From an uncultured Pseudomonadota bacterium (GTDB taxonomy: Bacteria > Pseudomonadota > Gammaproteobacteria > Burkholderiales > Methylophilaceae): 36,210 nt of DNA. Below, piece by piece: positions 25,097 to 33,888 of the stretch. How positions within the stretch are numbered: position 1 is the stretch's first letter; every line of letters begins with the position of its first letter. The notes under the pieces were generated by a model. The model was given only the letters and a program-made list of their open reading frames with translations, made no database searches and was not told the origin of the DNA. The DNA lies in assembly GCA_903838125.1 (NCBI GenBank), contig CAILXF010000044.1:1-36210 (forward strand). Reading direction: 5' to 3'. The translations under genes and the position numbers were made by a program.

Positions 25097-25528
25097 ATGC
25101 GTGGCTTTACGCTGATTGAATTAGTTGTTGTTGTTGCAATCATTGGCATCTTAGCTGCAATTGGTATCCCTGCTTATAACGGTTATCTTCAAGCCGCAAG
25201 AGACAAGGATGCTCAATTAAGCCTGCGAATGATTGCTTCAACCGAAGAGGGCTATAGGTTATATGCTGGCAGTTACTATAGTTCTCCTGGTGCGTCAGCC
25301 ACATCGTGTAATGCAAATGCAGCAAGCGTTAGTGATATCAACACTAACCTATTAAAAACTAGCACACTAAGCTCCAATTATTATTTATTTTGTGTCTACG
25401 CCGATGCAACAACCTCGACGCCAACTTTCACCGCAAAAGCTGTGAATATTGCAAACACAGGCAAAACATTCGCTATTAACCAAGATGGCACAACGGTGGC
25501 GACTGGTTGGACTAAGGCTAGCTTTTAG
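25097..25528 (+). CDS. Type IV prepilin with three-residue leader
   Basis: 143 residues. Only MRG precedes the [28 protein letters not shown] helix, one of the shortest possible prepilin leaders; Glu5 is present. The rest resembles a PilE-like minor pilin, with cysteines in TSCN and FCVY and a repeated aromatic stretch [12 protein letters not shown]. The start lies two bases after the previous stop. It may be the minor partner of the pilin upstream or a second structural pilin. Confidence 0.85.
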   Translation: MRGFTLIELVVVVAIIGILAAIGIPAYNGYLQAARDKDAQLSLRMIASTEEGYRLYAGSYYSSPGASATSCNANAASVSDINTNLLKTSTLSSNYYLFCVYADATTSTPTFTAKAVNIANTGKTFAINQDGTTVATGWTKASF

Positions 25529-25539
25529 GTGAATTAAAG

Positions 25540-26541
25540 ATGTGGAATTTCATTCTGGATTTATCTAAATCCACAAAACTTTCAGATATTCATATCCATG
25601 GTGATACCTATGCAGCTTACCGCGAGCATGGTGACGTTATCAGAACTGACCGTATTATTCAGTCAGAAGAAATTAGATCCTTTTTACAACAAAACTTATC
25701 TGAGTCTGATTTTTTTCAGTTTATCGATAGCAAGGATTATGACTTTGCTCTCGAAAAAGACGGCTATCGATTCCGCGTCAACGCGTTCCAAGAGGGTGGT
25801 AAGTCAGCATTGGTGCTCAGACGCATTGAATCAAAAATACCAAGCTTTGACGAACTTAATCTTCCAGCCTATATCCGAACAGTGCCCACCATTGAAACAG
25901 GCTTGGTGCTGGTAACTGGACCGACAGGCTCCGGAAAAAGCACCACCTTAGCATCTATTATGGATGTGATTAACGCAACCCATCATGGCCATATCATTAC
26001 CATTGAGGATCCTGTTGAATTTAAACATGAATCCAAATCATGTGTCGTCAGTCATCGTGAGGTTGGGCGTGATACAAAGTCATTTTTATCGGCCTTAAAA
26101 GCCTCTCTGCGTGAAGATCCAGATGTGATTCTAGTGGGTGAGTTACGTGACTTAGAAACCATACAGCTGGCATTAACTGCTGCAGAAACTGGCCATTTAG
26201 TGTTTGGCACTTTGCATACTAATAGTGCGCCATCTACTATTACGCGGATTATCGATGTTTTTCCACCAGCGCAACAAGAGCAAATACGCTCACAACTTGC
26301 CTCATCGTTACGCTGCGTGCTGACCCAGCGACTGCTTAAGCGAGTAGACACAACAGGACGTGTTGCGGCTTTTGAATTGATGATTTGCAATACAGCAATC
26401 CGCAACCTCATCCGTGAAAATAAGGTATTTCAAATCCCCAATATTATGCAAACAGGTCGGGCTGAAGGAATGATTTCTATGGAAAACTCTTTAAAAACAC
26501 TTATTGCTGAAAACAAAATCTCTCCCTCATCTGGCGTGTAA
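25540..26541 (+). CDS. pilT: PilT-like retraction ATPase
   Basis: 333 residues, a typical PilT length. A small N-terminal PAS-like domain (SDIHIH start) is followed by the RecA-like domain with Walker A GPTGSGKS (about 127-134), ITIEDPVEF, Walker B DVILVGELRD, and the His box GHLVFGTLHTNSA. The PilT hallmark AIRNLIRE is near 288-295 and IMQTGRAEGM follows. There is no zinc tetracysteine and no MshEN domain, so this is a retraction-type and not an extension motor. AGGTGA lies six bases before the ATG. It lies inside the minor pilin operon, which is unusual; pilT more often pairs with pilU. Confidence 0.9.
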   Translation: MWNFILDLSKSTKLSDIHIHGDTYAAYREHGDVIRTDRIIQSEEIRSFLQQNLSESDFFQFIDSKDYDFALEKDGYRFRVNAFQEGGKSALVLRRIESKIPSFDELNLPAYIRTVPTIETGLVLVTGPTGSGKSTTLASIMDVINATHHGHIITIEDPVEFKHESKSCVVSHREVGRDTKSFLSALKASLREDPDVILVGELRDLETIQLALTAAETGHLVFGTLHTNSAPSTITRIIDVFPPAQQEQIRSQLASSLRCVLTQRLLKRVDTTGRVAAFELMICNTAIRNLIRENKVFQIPNIMQTGRAEGMISMENSLKTLIAENKISPSSGV

Positions 26542-26544
26542 AGC

Positions 26545-27114
26545 ATGATGAGAGAGGCTGGCTTTTCATTTCTAGAGCTGATTATCGTGGTTGGCATTAT
26601 CGGCGTGGTTGCCGAACTTGCTATATCAACCAGCAAACAACCAGTCAGCTCCCAAAGACTATCCGCAGAAGCACAAAAGATTGGTGAAACTTTTTCGTTG
26701 CTAGTTTCTCAAGCTAGAGCTTCACAAACATCATTCAAAATTTTGTGTGACACTCAAAGCCTCAGTAATCAACAATATCGTTCTAGCGCAACGCTAAATG
26801 CCAAAAGCAATATGCTTAATGGCACTATTGGCTTAAGTGTCATTACGGCGACTAATGGAAGCACGACAAAAACGCTTTCCATGGTATCAAGTGATCTTTC
26901 CAGCACCTTAAATCTAACCTGCCCAGCTGCCAACAGTTACATCACCTCAGACGGCACAATACTGACGAGTGATAATAAAAACTTTGATTTAACACTCACG
27001 GCAATTGCCAATCCGAACTTACAAAGTCGCATTTGGATGTCAAAAGTGGGATATCCAAGAATTTACTTAAAAGATACCTCAGCCAAAAATGTGTGGACCG
27101 AGGTGCTTAATTGA
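26545..27114 (+). CDS. FimT/GspH-like minor prepilin
   Basis: 189 residues; ATG 26545 is followed at once by a second ATG. The leader MMREAG precedes FSFLELIIVVGIIGVVAELAIS, with Glu5. The region after the helix (AQKIGETFSLLVSQARASQTSF) and the late YPRIYLKD resemble FimT/GspH minor pilins. One cysteine pair (LCDT, LTCP) is present. It is the first minor pilin of the tip set fimT-pilV-pilW-pilX type. It follows the PilT-like gene by three bases. Confidence 0.82.
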   Translation: MMREAGFSFLELIIVVGIIGVVAELAISTSKQPVSSQRLSAEAQKIGETFSLLVSQARASQTSFKILCDTQSLSNQQYRSSATLNAKSNMLNGTIGLSVITATNGSTTKTLSMVSSDLSSTLNLTCPAANSYITSDGTILTSDNKNFDLTLTAIANPNLQSRIWMSKVGYPRIYLKDTSAKNVWTEVLN

Positions 27115-27119
27115 AAGTA

Positions 27120-27584
27120 ATGAGCACGCATAAAGGCTTCACACTCATTGAGGTCATGGTCAGTATGGTCTTGTTAGCGATCGCTGTTATTTTTTCACTA
27201 TCCATCGTTAAAACAGTTGTTCAAAAGCAAATCGACGCAAAAAGTATGCTGAGATATACTTGGGTGACTAAGTCCGTCAAAGCAGCATTTAATGAATATA
27301 TTAGCGCCAGTGACCCCTCTACTTTTCTTGCAACAGAAACACTAGGTTGCCTAAACAAAGGGCCTTCTAGCACAGGCAAAGATCGTTTAACTACGCAGCT
27401 TTGTGACTACGAAACCATGATAAACACCGCAAATACACCTGGAAGCGCGAGTAAGTCTTTGTTCGTCACCATTTCGACTAGTAGTAGTAATAGCGTCTAC
27501 TACTTTACCAATCGCGTCAAAATCGTTGAAACAGCGAACAATGCAAATGTGGTTTTTGACCGATTGTTTGTGGGTCAGAAATAA
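27120..27584 (+). CDS. pilV: PilV-like minor prepilin
   Basis: About 154 residues from ATG 27120; an in-frame TTG at 27111 overlapping the previous stop is an alternative. The leader MSTHKG precedes FTLIEVMVSMVLLAIAVIFSLS, with Glu5, followed by a coiled region. The FTLIEVMVSMVLLAIAV helix with valine after Glu5 is typical of PilV/GspI minor pilins. Two cysteines (LGCL, LCDY) are present. The end (VFDRLFVGQK) overlaps the next start by one base. It is probably part of the pilus-tip initiation complex with the PilW- and PilX-like proteins. Confidence 0.8.
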   Translation: MSTHKGFTLIEVMVSMVLLAIAVIFSLSIVKTVVQKQIDAKSMLRYTWVTKSVKAAFNEYISASDPSTFLATETLGCLNKGPSSTGKDRLTTQLCDYETMINTANTPGSASKSLFVTISTSSSNSVYYFTNRVKIVETANNANVVFDRLFVGQK

Positions 27585-28210
27585 TGAGTCTAAACCATCA
27601 TCAGCGTGGCATGACACTAATCGAATTAATCGTTGCTATATTCATCGTCACCATTCTGGTGAGCGCGATTTTTGTCCTAATTAAAAACTACAAGAACACC
27701 AGCAAACAAACAGTGAGCGATATCAATACCGACGCGTATGTAAACAACTTCCTTCAAACATTCACTGAAGAAATTAGCCACTCTGGTCATCAACCAATAG
27801 ATTCAACGCTAAGCGTCATCACCCTCAATGGAAAGGTACTCAATTTCTCTTACAGCTCAGGTAGTTTAGTTAGCCAGGTAGTCATCACTTCAGACCTAGA
27901 CCAATACACACGCCAAATTTTGACATATCAGCTATCTCCCACCCTAAGAGACAGCCAACACCCAAATGAGCTCGCATTTATAAAGACCAAACTATTGAGC
28001 AATGGCACTAGTACCGAAAATGTTTTCGTAAATGAAATTGCTTTAGCGGGGATTGATAGCTTTTCATGCACGGAATCTCTAAACCCTTCACCAGTGAGCG
28101 CAAACGCCGGCTTACGTGGTGTGGATTGCACCTTAGTCGTTTACGGCGGCAGAGGATTCAGCACGCTTAAAAGCTACAAGTTTTATGCAAACACCGATAA
28201 CCAATTCTAA
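27584..28210 (+). CDS. pilW: PilW-like minor prepilin
   Basis: 208 residues. The leader MSLNHHQRG precedes MTLIELIVAIFIVTILVSAIFVLI, with Glu5 and methionine at position 1 as often seen in PilW/GspJ-type proteins. A beta-rich domain follows, with cysteines near SFSC and VDC. TAATG places the ATG one base into the previous stop. The last 26 bases overlap the next gene. The order (V, W, X) and size fit PilW. Confidence 0.8.
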   Translation: MSLNHHQRGMTLIELIVAIFIVTILVSAIFVLIKNYKNTSKQTVSDINTDAYVNNFLQTFTEEISHSGHQPIDSTLSVITLNGKVLNFSYSSGSLVSQVVITSDLDQYTRQILTYQLSPTLRDSQHPNELAFIKTKLLSNGTSTENVFVNEIALAGIDSFSCTESLNPSPVSANAGLRGVDCTLVVYGGRGFSTLKSYKFYANTDNQF

Positions 28211-28718
28211 TTTGCAGAGGGGCGTAGCGCTTGTGTTTACATTGATTGCTATTTTGGTCTTAACCTTGATTGCCACTGCCATGTTGCAATCACAGCGCTC
28301 TGCAATCCAAGCGAATAATCAATTTTTAGATGTTGAAACAACTGAAGATGCTATAGATTTTTGTGTGCAAGCGGCCTTCGACAAGCTATCTCAAGATGCA
28401 CTGAGTAATACATTCAACGTCGACCCTAATGCGGTTGTTACCATTAGCGCTAGCACCAAGGTGACCACGGCATTTAACAATCCCAATGCGATTGTCTCAA
28501 AAACCAGAATTTCAAATAGCAGTCGGATGAATCCTAGCTGCACACTCCAGTTTATTAAACAAATTCAGAGTGTAAGCTCTGGCGGTACAGGCCAAGAAAT
28601 CACAAGCTCACGCAATTACGCTACTGGCATTGGCTCAACAGTTAAATATTATCGCATCTCCGCCATACAAGATAATCAAACTGGCCGTATTGAATATCAG
28701 GTAATATTAGGTATATGA
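28185..28718 (+). CDS. pilX: PilX-like minor pilin
   Basis: 177 residues. The start MQTPITNSNLQRG precedes VALVFTLIAILVLTLIATAML, lacking the Glu5 of ordinary prepilins, as PilX/GspK types do. The body carries cysteines (DFCV, SCTL) and a QRSAIQANNQFLDVETTEDAIDFCV segment, which resembles the PilX helix that sits under the tip. It overlaps the PilW-like gene by 26 bases and the next gene by four, so translation is coupled. It probably caps the minor pilin complex and presents the PilY1-like protein. Confidence 0.8.
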   Translation: MQTPITNSNLQRGVALVFTLIAILVLTLIATAMLQSQRSAIQANNQFLDVETTEDAIDFCVQAAFDKLSQDALSNTFNVDPNAVVTISASTKVTTAFNNPNAIVSKTRISNSSRMNPSCTLQFIKQIQSVSSGGTGQEITSSRNYATGIGSTVKYYRISAIQDNQTGRIEYQVILGI

Positions 28719-29209
28719 AGGTATTGTTATTTATCCTGTTGGTCTTTTTTGCTAGCCTAGCTTCAGCGGGTGAGGTATTGCAATTTGAATGTATGGAAAA
28801 CTATCAGCAACTTCTTAACCCCGTCTCCGCAATTCAAGATTCCCCTGGTCTTAGCAACAAGCTAAAAGCTGCGTTACCCGATGCAGTTGAGTACAAAGGT
28901 AGCCTCCCTGCTTCATGCCAAGATGAATTAAGAAGCAGCGGGACCTTAAGATTCATTCAATATAAAAAACAGCTTTACGTCCTTGAGATGACCTTTATAA
29001 ATACCAAGCCTATATTTGTGCATTTCTTTTCGCCGAGCACGATTTCTCGTATGGAAATAGCCTTTAGGAAATCAGGATACGCTGGCAGTCAATTTTCAAG
29101 CCACATCAATGATAACTTGATCTTAAATTACTCAATTAGCACAGATGTAAATCACAACTACATCGAACAAATCAGATATAAATCAATGGAAACTGCGAAT
29201 TATGAATGA
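28715..29209 (+). CDS. Exported protein of unknown function
   Basis: 164 residues that I do not recognise. A clear signal peptide (MKVLLFILLVFFASLASAG, cleavage likely after ASA) is followed by a small soluble domain with two cysteines (FECM, ASCQ) and alternating beta-like segments. There is no pilin helix, no lipobox and no further membrane helix. It overlaps the PilX-like gene by four bases and the PilY1-like gene by eight, so it is translated with the tip genes. It may be a periplasmic chaperone or a tip component, but this is inferred from place only. Confidence 0.75.
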   Translation: MKVLLFILLVFFASLASAGEVLQFECMENYQQLLNPVSAIQDSPGLSNKLKAALPDAVEYKGSLPASCQDELRSSGTLRFIQYKKQLYVLEMTFINTKPIFVHFFSPSTISRMEIAFRKSGYAGSQFSSHINDNLILNYSISTDVNHNYIEQIRYKSMETANYE

Positions 29210-32200
29210 TTTTAAAAGGCAGTTATTTGCACTATTATTCTTATTGATCTTGCCGGCGATTAGCTTAGCTAAGCAACCGCCTGCCATGGCATCGGGCGGA
29301 AGCTCTTTGAATGTAATATTTTTAGTTGATAACAGTAATAGCATGCAAGAATGTATTAACGGTGCCGGCGGCATTGGCGGTACTGGCTGTATCACCAAGT
29401 ATGCGTCTGTACAGAGTGCTATAACGAAGCTCCTAACCAACCCATCATTAGCATCACAAGCGAATTTTTCTTTGCTGACATGGGGGACCAATACTTGCGC
29501 TTGGGGGAGTCCAGTCAACTGCAAATATGTTAGCGGTAATACCACTAAAAATTATAGTTGGGTGCCTCTTTCAACCAACAAGCAACAAAGTTACATTGAT
29601 ATGATGAATGCGTTACCGAAGATTGACGGGACAGGTGGTTCGACTTATTTAGACTACCCAATGGCTTTTATTGAAAGCTATCTTAATAGTGCCTCATTTA
29701 GTCAGCAATTTAATGTTTGCGGCAACACCATCGTCATTGTTTTGAGTGATGGCATGTGGACTCAATCTAAAGCTTATACGATAGCAGCCCGGTTATTTGC
29801 TAAAAGTCCGTCAATTAAGACCTTTGCCGTGGCTTTTGGAGTGGACCCAAGCGCAACCAATAGCACATTTAATCTTTTGGCAAGAGCAGGCGGAACTGGA
29901 GCAGCACTGGGTGGGGTTAGTGTTGATCCAACCTTACTCGCAAGCACCTTCTTGGCCGCTATTCAATCTGCCATGTTAGACACATACACCTCGGTTGCCC
30001 CAACGATATTACCTAGTATGTCAGCCGGAGATTTAATCGTAGCGCCAGCATTTCAATACTCTCCAACGACGCAATGGAAAGGTTATCTAACAGCCAATGT
30101 CCTAAACGCTAGCGGTGCAGTGGGTGCTCAATTATGGGAGTTAGGGCAAAACCTATCGGCAGTGCTTCCGGATAACCGTAATATTTGGACAGCCATTCCT
30201 GGCCTTGTAGCGCCCACTAAAAATAGCTCAGCAAGTCCTAACAACTTACTTTACTCCAGCGCCAGTTCCATGACCGCCATCACAACGGCAATGGAAACCA
30301 CAGGGATTTTGAGCGCAACGACCGCGCTTAGTGATGCAACTAACTTGGTAAAGTTTATTAGAGGCTTTGATGTATTCGATGAGGATAATAATGCCAGTAC
30401 CTTATATCGATGGAAACTTAACGATATCTATAACTCCAAACCAACTTTTGTTGCTCAGCCATTACAAAACATAAGTACAGACCCTGCTGTTGGGGGTGGA
30501 ATGGCCTATTTTTACAATCAAAACCCAAGTGCTTATGATACTTTTAAAATCAAAGCTAGAACCTCAATGGTATATGTGGGCTCTAACGATGGTCTGGTGC
30601 ACGCTATTAGCGCAAGCAATGGTCAAGAGCTATGGGCTTTCTTACCACCACCGCTAATGAATAAAATGAAAAATGTAATGACTTCAGTCAGCCATAACAC
30701 CAATTCCATTTATGGCGTTGATGGCGCTGTGGTAGCTCAAGATGTTTATATAAACAATGAATGGCGGAGCTACCTAGCTGTCGCTTTAGGTCTTGGCGGG
30801 ATGGGTTATTCGGTATTAGATATTACGGATCCTCTCCACCCGTTTCATATAGTATCTATTGAAAATTACATTGACAGTAATGGTAATAGAATCATGAAAA
30901 AATGGGCGACAGATGGCAGTTATAGCACTACAACGGGTTACGAGAAGTTAGGCTATACCAAATCTGCACCGATATTCTCTTATGGCAAGGATGGTAGCAG
31001 TTACCAGCCAGTGTTGGTTATCGGGGGAGGCATCTCCAATAGTGGTATTACATCAGGGGTGGGTTCGGCTGTTTTTGTGGTGAGTCTGCAACCAGCAACG
31101 GCTGGCAATATCATTGCGCTTAATGATGTGAGTAGCTTGCAAAACCCATCTACCAGCATTGTCACCATTAATACCAGTGCAGCAAATAATAGTTCAAATA
31201 TTTTATTCATTGCCAATACTTACGCGCTTGATATTGGCTCGGGTGTTACTGGCACAGGAATCGCAGCAAACACGGTGATTCAAAGCATTGATGGCGGCAT
31301 GCAGATTACTCTCAACCAAAATACCACGGGCGCAATCCCGGCGGGAACCGCTCTCACCTTTACTCGACGAATCTTTAACGAGGTAGAACCCGAGGTGGAG
31401 CTTTTAGAGAGTGGCTCAACTGCCCTAATGTCAGGTAGGTATGGTTTTAAGATGTTAGTTCCTAATAACAACGGGCTGATTAATAGCTTTGACGAGACTG
31501 CCTCTAGCATTTCAGCCCTTAGCAATACCCAAAGTGCTTTTACAGTAATCGACTCTGGAACGACTTTCTCTAACGACAGGCTCATCAATCAAGCGCTTTC
31601 TGTCTCGGCAGATACAGCCAATGCAACGGCAAACCTGAATGTTTTGTATGGTACTGGGGACATGGATATGTTGTCATTAATTGACAAATCCCCCGCTAAT
31701 CTGATCGTGTCGATACAGGATGCTGAAACCAATATCTTTGGCAAAAATGTCTCTAGAAGTTTTGCGAATTTTTTAAATGCGACTAACACGAACATCACGA
31801 GTTGCGTTTCTGGCACTCAACAAGGCTGGTACGTTGATATTAATACAACAACTGCTTGGGATGCTAACAACAATTCAATCTTATGTAATAGCGGCAAGCT
31901 TTCCTCCAAAATTGAAACCTACGGTGGAATTGCTACTATTCCTCTTTACATTCCACCGCAACCATCTAGCGCTAACTATTGCACTGGTGGCGACTCTGCT
32001 GTGATTTTCCGAAGTTCGAAATGTGGTTACCAAACTAGTAAGGGGATTTATCTTACACAAATGACTATTGGCGGGGTAGTGGCTTACAAAAACAATATCT
32101 ACATATCCGTTTCGTCTAAAAGTACCGCCACACTGGTTGACTCTGCGGGAGTATTTACAAAAACGGGCAACATTATTACAGGTCAACCTAATTTTAGCCT

Positions 32201-32249
32201 CACGTCACCCAACCGACTTTCCGTAAAGTCAAAAGTGCGGGTGCATTAA
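29202..32249 (+). CDS. pilY1: PilY1-like pilus-tip protein
   Basis: 1015 residues. A signal peptide (about 1-23) is followed by a von Willebrand A domain with the metal site DNSNS (residues 43-47) and VVLSDG-type motif IVLSDGMW. The middle has the PilY1/PilC linker (TQWKGYLTANVL, IWTAI), then the C-terminal beta-propeller: YRWKLNDIYNSKPTF, MVYVGSNDGLVHAI, ELWAFLPPPL and YGVDGAVVAQDVY. Its role is tip adhesion and control of retraction, usually calcium dependent. Inside the propeller, about residues 666-720, lies an extra module (GSGVTGTGIAANTVIQSID) like those in the MshP-like protein of this window. The gene is last of the tip set and precedes the PilM-PilN fusion. Confidence 0.9.
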   Translation: MNDFKRQLFALLFLLILPAISLAKQPPAMASGGSSLNVIFLVDNSNSMQECINGAGGIGGTGCITKYASVQSAITKLLTNPSLASQANFSLLTWGTNTCAWGSPVNCKYVSGNTTKNYSWVPLSTNKQQSYIDMMNALPKIDGTGGSTYLDYPMAFIESYLNSASFSQQFNVCGNTIVIVLSDGMWTQSKAYTIAARLFAKSPSIKTFAVAFGVDPSATNSTFNLLARAGGTGAALGGVSVDPTLLASTFLAAIQSAMLDTYTSVAPTILPSMSAGDLIVAPAFQYSPTTQWKGYLTANVLNASGAVGAQLWELGQNLSAVLPDNRNIWTAIPGLVAPTKNSSASPNNLLYSSASSMTAITTAMETTGILSATTALSDATNLVKFIRGFDVFDEDNNASTLYRWKLNDIYNSKPTFVAQPLQNISTDPAVGGGMAYFYNQNPSAYDTFKIKARTSMVYVGSNDGLVHAISASNGQELWAFLPPPLMNKMKNVMTSVSHNTNSIYGVDGAVVAQDVYINNEWRSYLAVALGLGGMGYSVLDITDPLHPFHIVSIENYIDSNGNRIMKKWATDGSYSTTTGYEKLGYTKSAPIFSYGKDGSSYQPVLVIGGGISNSGITSGVGSAVFVVSLQPATAGNIIALNDVSSLQNPSTSIVTINTSAANNSSNILFIANTYALDIGSGVTGTGIAANTVIQSIDGGMQITLNQNTTGAIPAGTALTFTRRIFNEVEPEVELLESGSTALMSGRYGFKMLVPNNNGLINSFDETASSISALSNTQSAFTVIDSGTTFSNDRLINQALSVSADTANATANLNVLYGTGDMDMLSLIDKSPANLIVSIQDAETNIFGKNVSRSFANFLNATNTNITSCVSGTQQGWYVDINTTTAWDANNNSILCNSGKLSSKIETYGGIATIPLYIPPQPSSANYCTGGDSAVIFRSSKCGYQTSKGIYLTQMTIGGVVAYKNNIYISVSSKSTATLVDSAGVFTKTGNIITGQPNFSLTSPNRLSVKSKVRVH

Positions 32250-32318
32250 AATGACGCAGTTCAAACTATATGAACTTTTATTTATCAAGAATTACTATCT
32301 CAATGAAACTTGGATGTT

Positions 32319-33887
32319 ATGTTGTTAAAAAAGCTGATTGAACGCATCAAAAATAGTATTTATTACTCCGAGCCAACTCAACAAGACATTGTGGGTATTG
32401 ATATCTCGCATGGGTATGTTAGAGCGATTCAATTGACTAAGATTCAATCGCAATGGTCCTTAGCTAAGTTGGCGACTAAAACCATCAATCGTACCAATCA
32501 AGATCAAGCTACTGTTGAAAAAGAGATATTGCGTCTTCTAAAAAATATCAAGCTAGAGCAGAAGTTTGATACCAACAACGCTGCGATTTCGTTGCCTGTT
32601 AATTCGGCCATTGTGCAAGTGATTCAAATTCCTTACCTCGATGATGTCGAGCTAAATGTAGCCGTAGAAAATGGTTCATTGTGGGAAAGTAGCATTAATA
32701 TTCCTGGGGATTTATCTGAGTATTCTATTTTTTGGCAAGTAGTTAAACGCAATCAGGAGAAAAATGAATTATCTATTCTCTTCGTAGCTTCACGCATTGA
32801 TGAAATTGAGCGCTACTGCGATTTAGTCAGACAAGCTGGCTTTGATCCACTCATTATTGACGTAAGATGTTTTGCGTTGAGAAACATTCTAAAAACATAC
32901 TTAGATTCCGAAGCGTCCAAACTCGTCGTGTTTTTAGAAATTAGCGGTGAAGAAAACTACATCGTTTTTGTATATGACAATCTGCCCTTTATCTACGATA
33001 TTTTCGTTATGGATTTAGATGCCGATGCTTTATCTGAAGGAGGCGAACTACTAACCCCGGATGTATTTCGACGCATAGGATCACAAATTAGATCTTCAGT
33101 TGGCTCGTTTATTAAGCAAAGCGGAGCGCCAGGGATTGAGAAGATTAATTTTATTAGCTCATTACCTAATCTAGATCTCATCTTTAATGGTCTAAAACAT
33201 GAGATTGTTGAATTTAAGCTGGAGGCATTTAACCCGCTCTCCCAGATCCAAGTTCCGGCGCACCTTGCCTCTCGGGTTGAGTCTGAAAAGAATATTTCAT
33301 CATTAACAGTCGCAGCTGGACTTGCAACAAGGCGACTAGACATATTTGGTTACTTCAAATTTGTGACCGCTGTCGCCAACATCAACTTGCTTCCCAACCG
33401 ACAGGAAATCATTAAGCAGGAAGAAGATAAAGTAACAACTAGCAGCAAAATAAGCAAAGTAGCATTAATTACTACTGCACTCATGCTCTTACTCATTGTG
33501 ACCTACAACTACCTATTGCTTTCATTTCCATCCAAAGCAGAAATTGATGCATTGCAAAGCAAATCCTTATTGGTTGAAGCTGAGGTCACAAAATTAAGAA
33601 CTGGATATGTGAGTTATCGGCATTGGGTCGACCAAATAAATAAACAAAATGAAAAAGTACTCAACATTTCATTTCTTCAGCAATTGCCAAATGGGTTGTA
33701 TGTAACGGATATGACACAAAAAAGAAAAGATTTATCTGAAATCTCAGTCAAAGCCGCTGACCCCGCACTAGTCTCGCAATCCATTAATTTAATGTCTAAT
33801 CAATTCAAGAACGTTAAATTGTTGGCGGTGGAGGCTAACCAAGAGGACCTATACCAACTTTCTAAAATCACTTATCGAGTCGAATGA
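32319..33887 (+). CDS. PilM-PilN fusion protein
   Basis: About 522 residues from ATG 32319; a TTG at 32310 is the alternative. The first 350 residues have the actin-like PilM fold (VGIDISHGYVRAIQL phosphate-binding start, LPVNSAIVQVIQIP, then ATRRLDIFGYFKF at the end). Then comes the PilN start NINLLPNRQEII, which in ordinary PilN binds PilM, followed by a membrane helix (about 377-397), a coiled coil and a PilN periplasmic domain (LPNGLYVTDMTQ; LMSNQFKNVKLLAVE). So the cytoplasmic ring and its partner are one chain, and the binding peptide is covalently attached. The next gene begins one base after the stop. Confidence 0.88.
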   Translation: MLLKKLIERIKNSIYYSEPTQQDIVGIDISHGYVRAIQLTKIQSQWSLAKLATKTINRTNQDQATVEKEILRLLKNIKLEQKFDTNNAAISLPVNSAIVQVIQIPYLDDVELNVAVENGSLWESSINIPGDLSEYSIFWQVVKRNQEKNELSILFVASRIDEIERYCDLVRQAGFDPLIIDVRCFALRNILKTYLDSEASKLVVFLEISGEENYIVFVYDNLPFIYDIFVMDLDADALSEGGELLTPDVFRRIGSQIRSSVGSFIKQSGAPGIEKINFISSLPNLDLIFNGLKHEIVEFKLEAFNPLSQIQVPAHLASRVESEKNISSLTVAAGLATRRLDIFGYFKFVTAVANINLLPNRQEIIKQEEDKVTTSSKISKVALITTALMLLLIVTYNYLLLSFPSKAEIDALQSKSLLVEAEVTKLRTGYVSYRHWVDQINKQNEKVLNISFLQQLPNGLYVTDMTQKRKDLSEISVKAADPALVSQSINLMSNQFKNVKLLAVEANQEDLYQLSKITYRVE

Positions 33888-33888
33888 C

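Noticed and set aside
32251-32328. 25-codon frame between the PilY1-like and PilM-PilN genes
   Set aside because: It fills the only gap in the operon and overlaps the next start, but has no clear ribosome site or known product; possibly chance.
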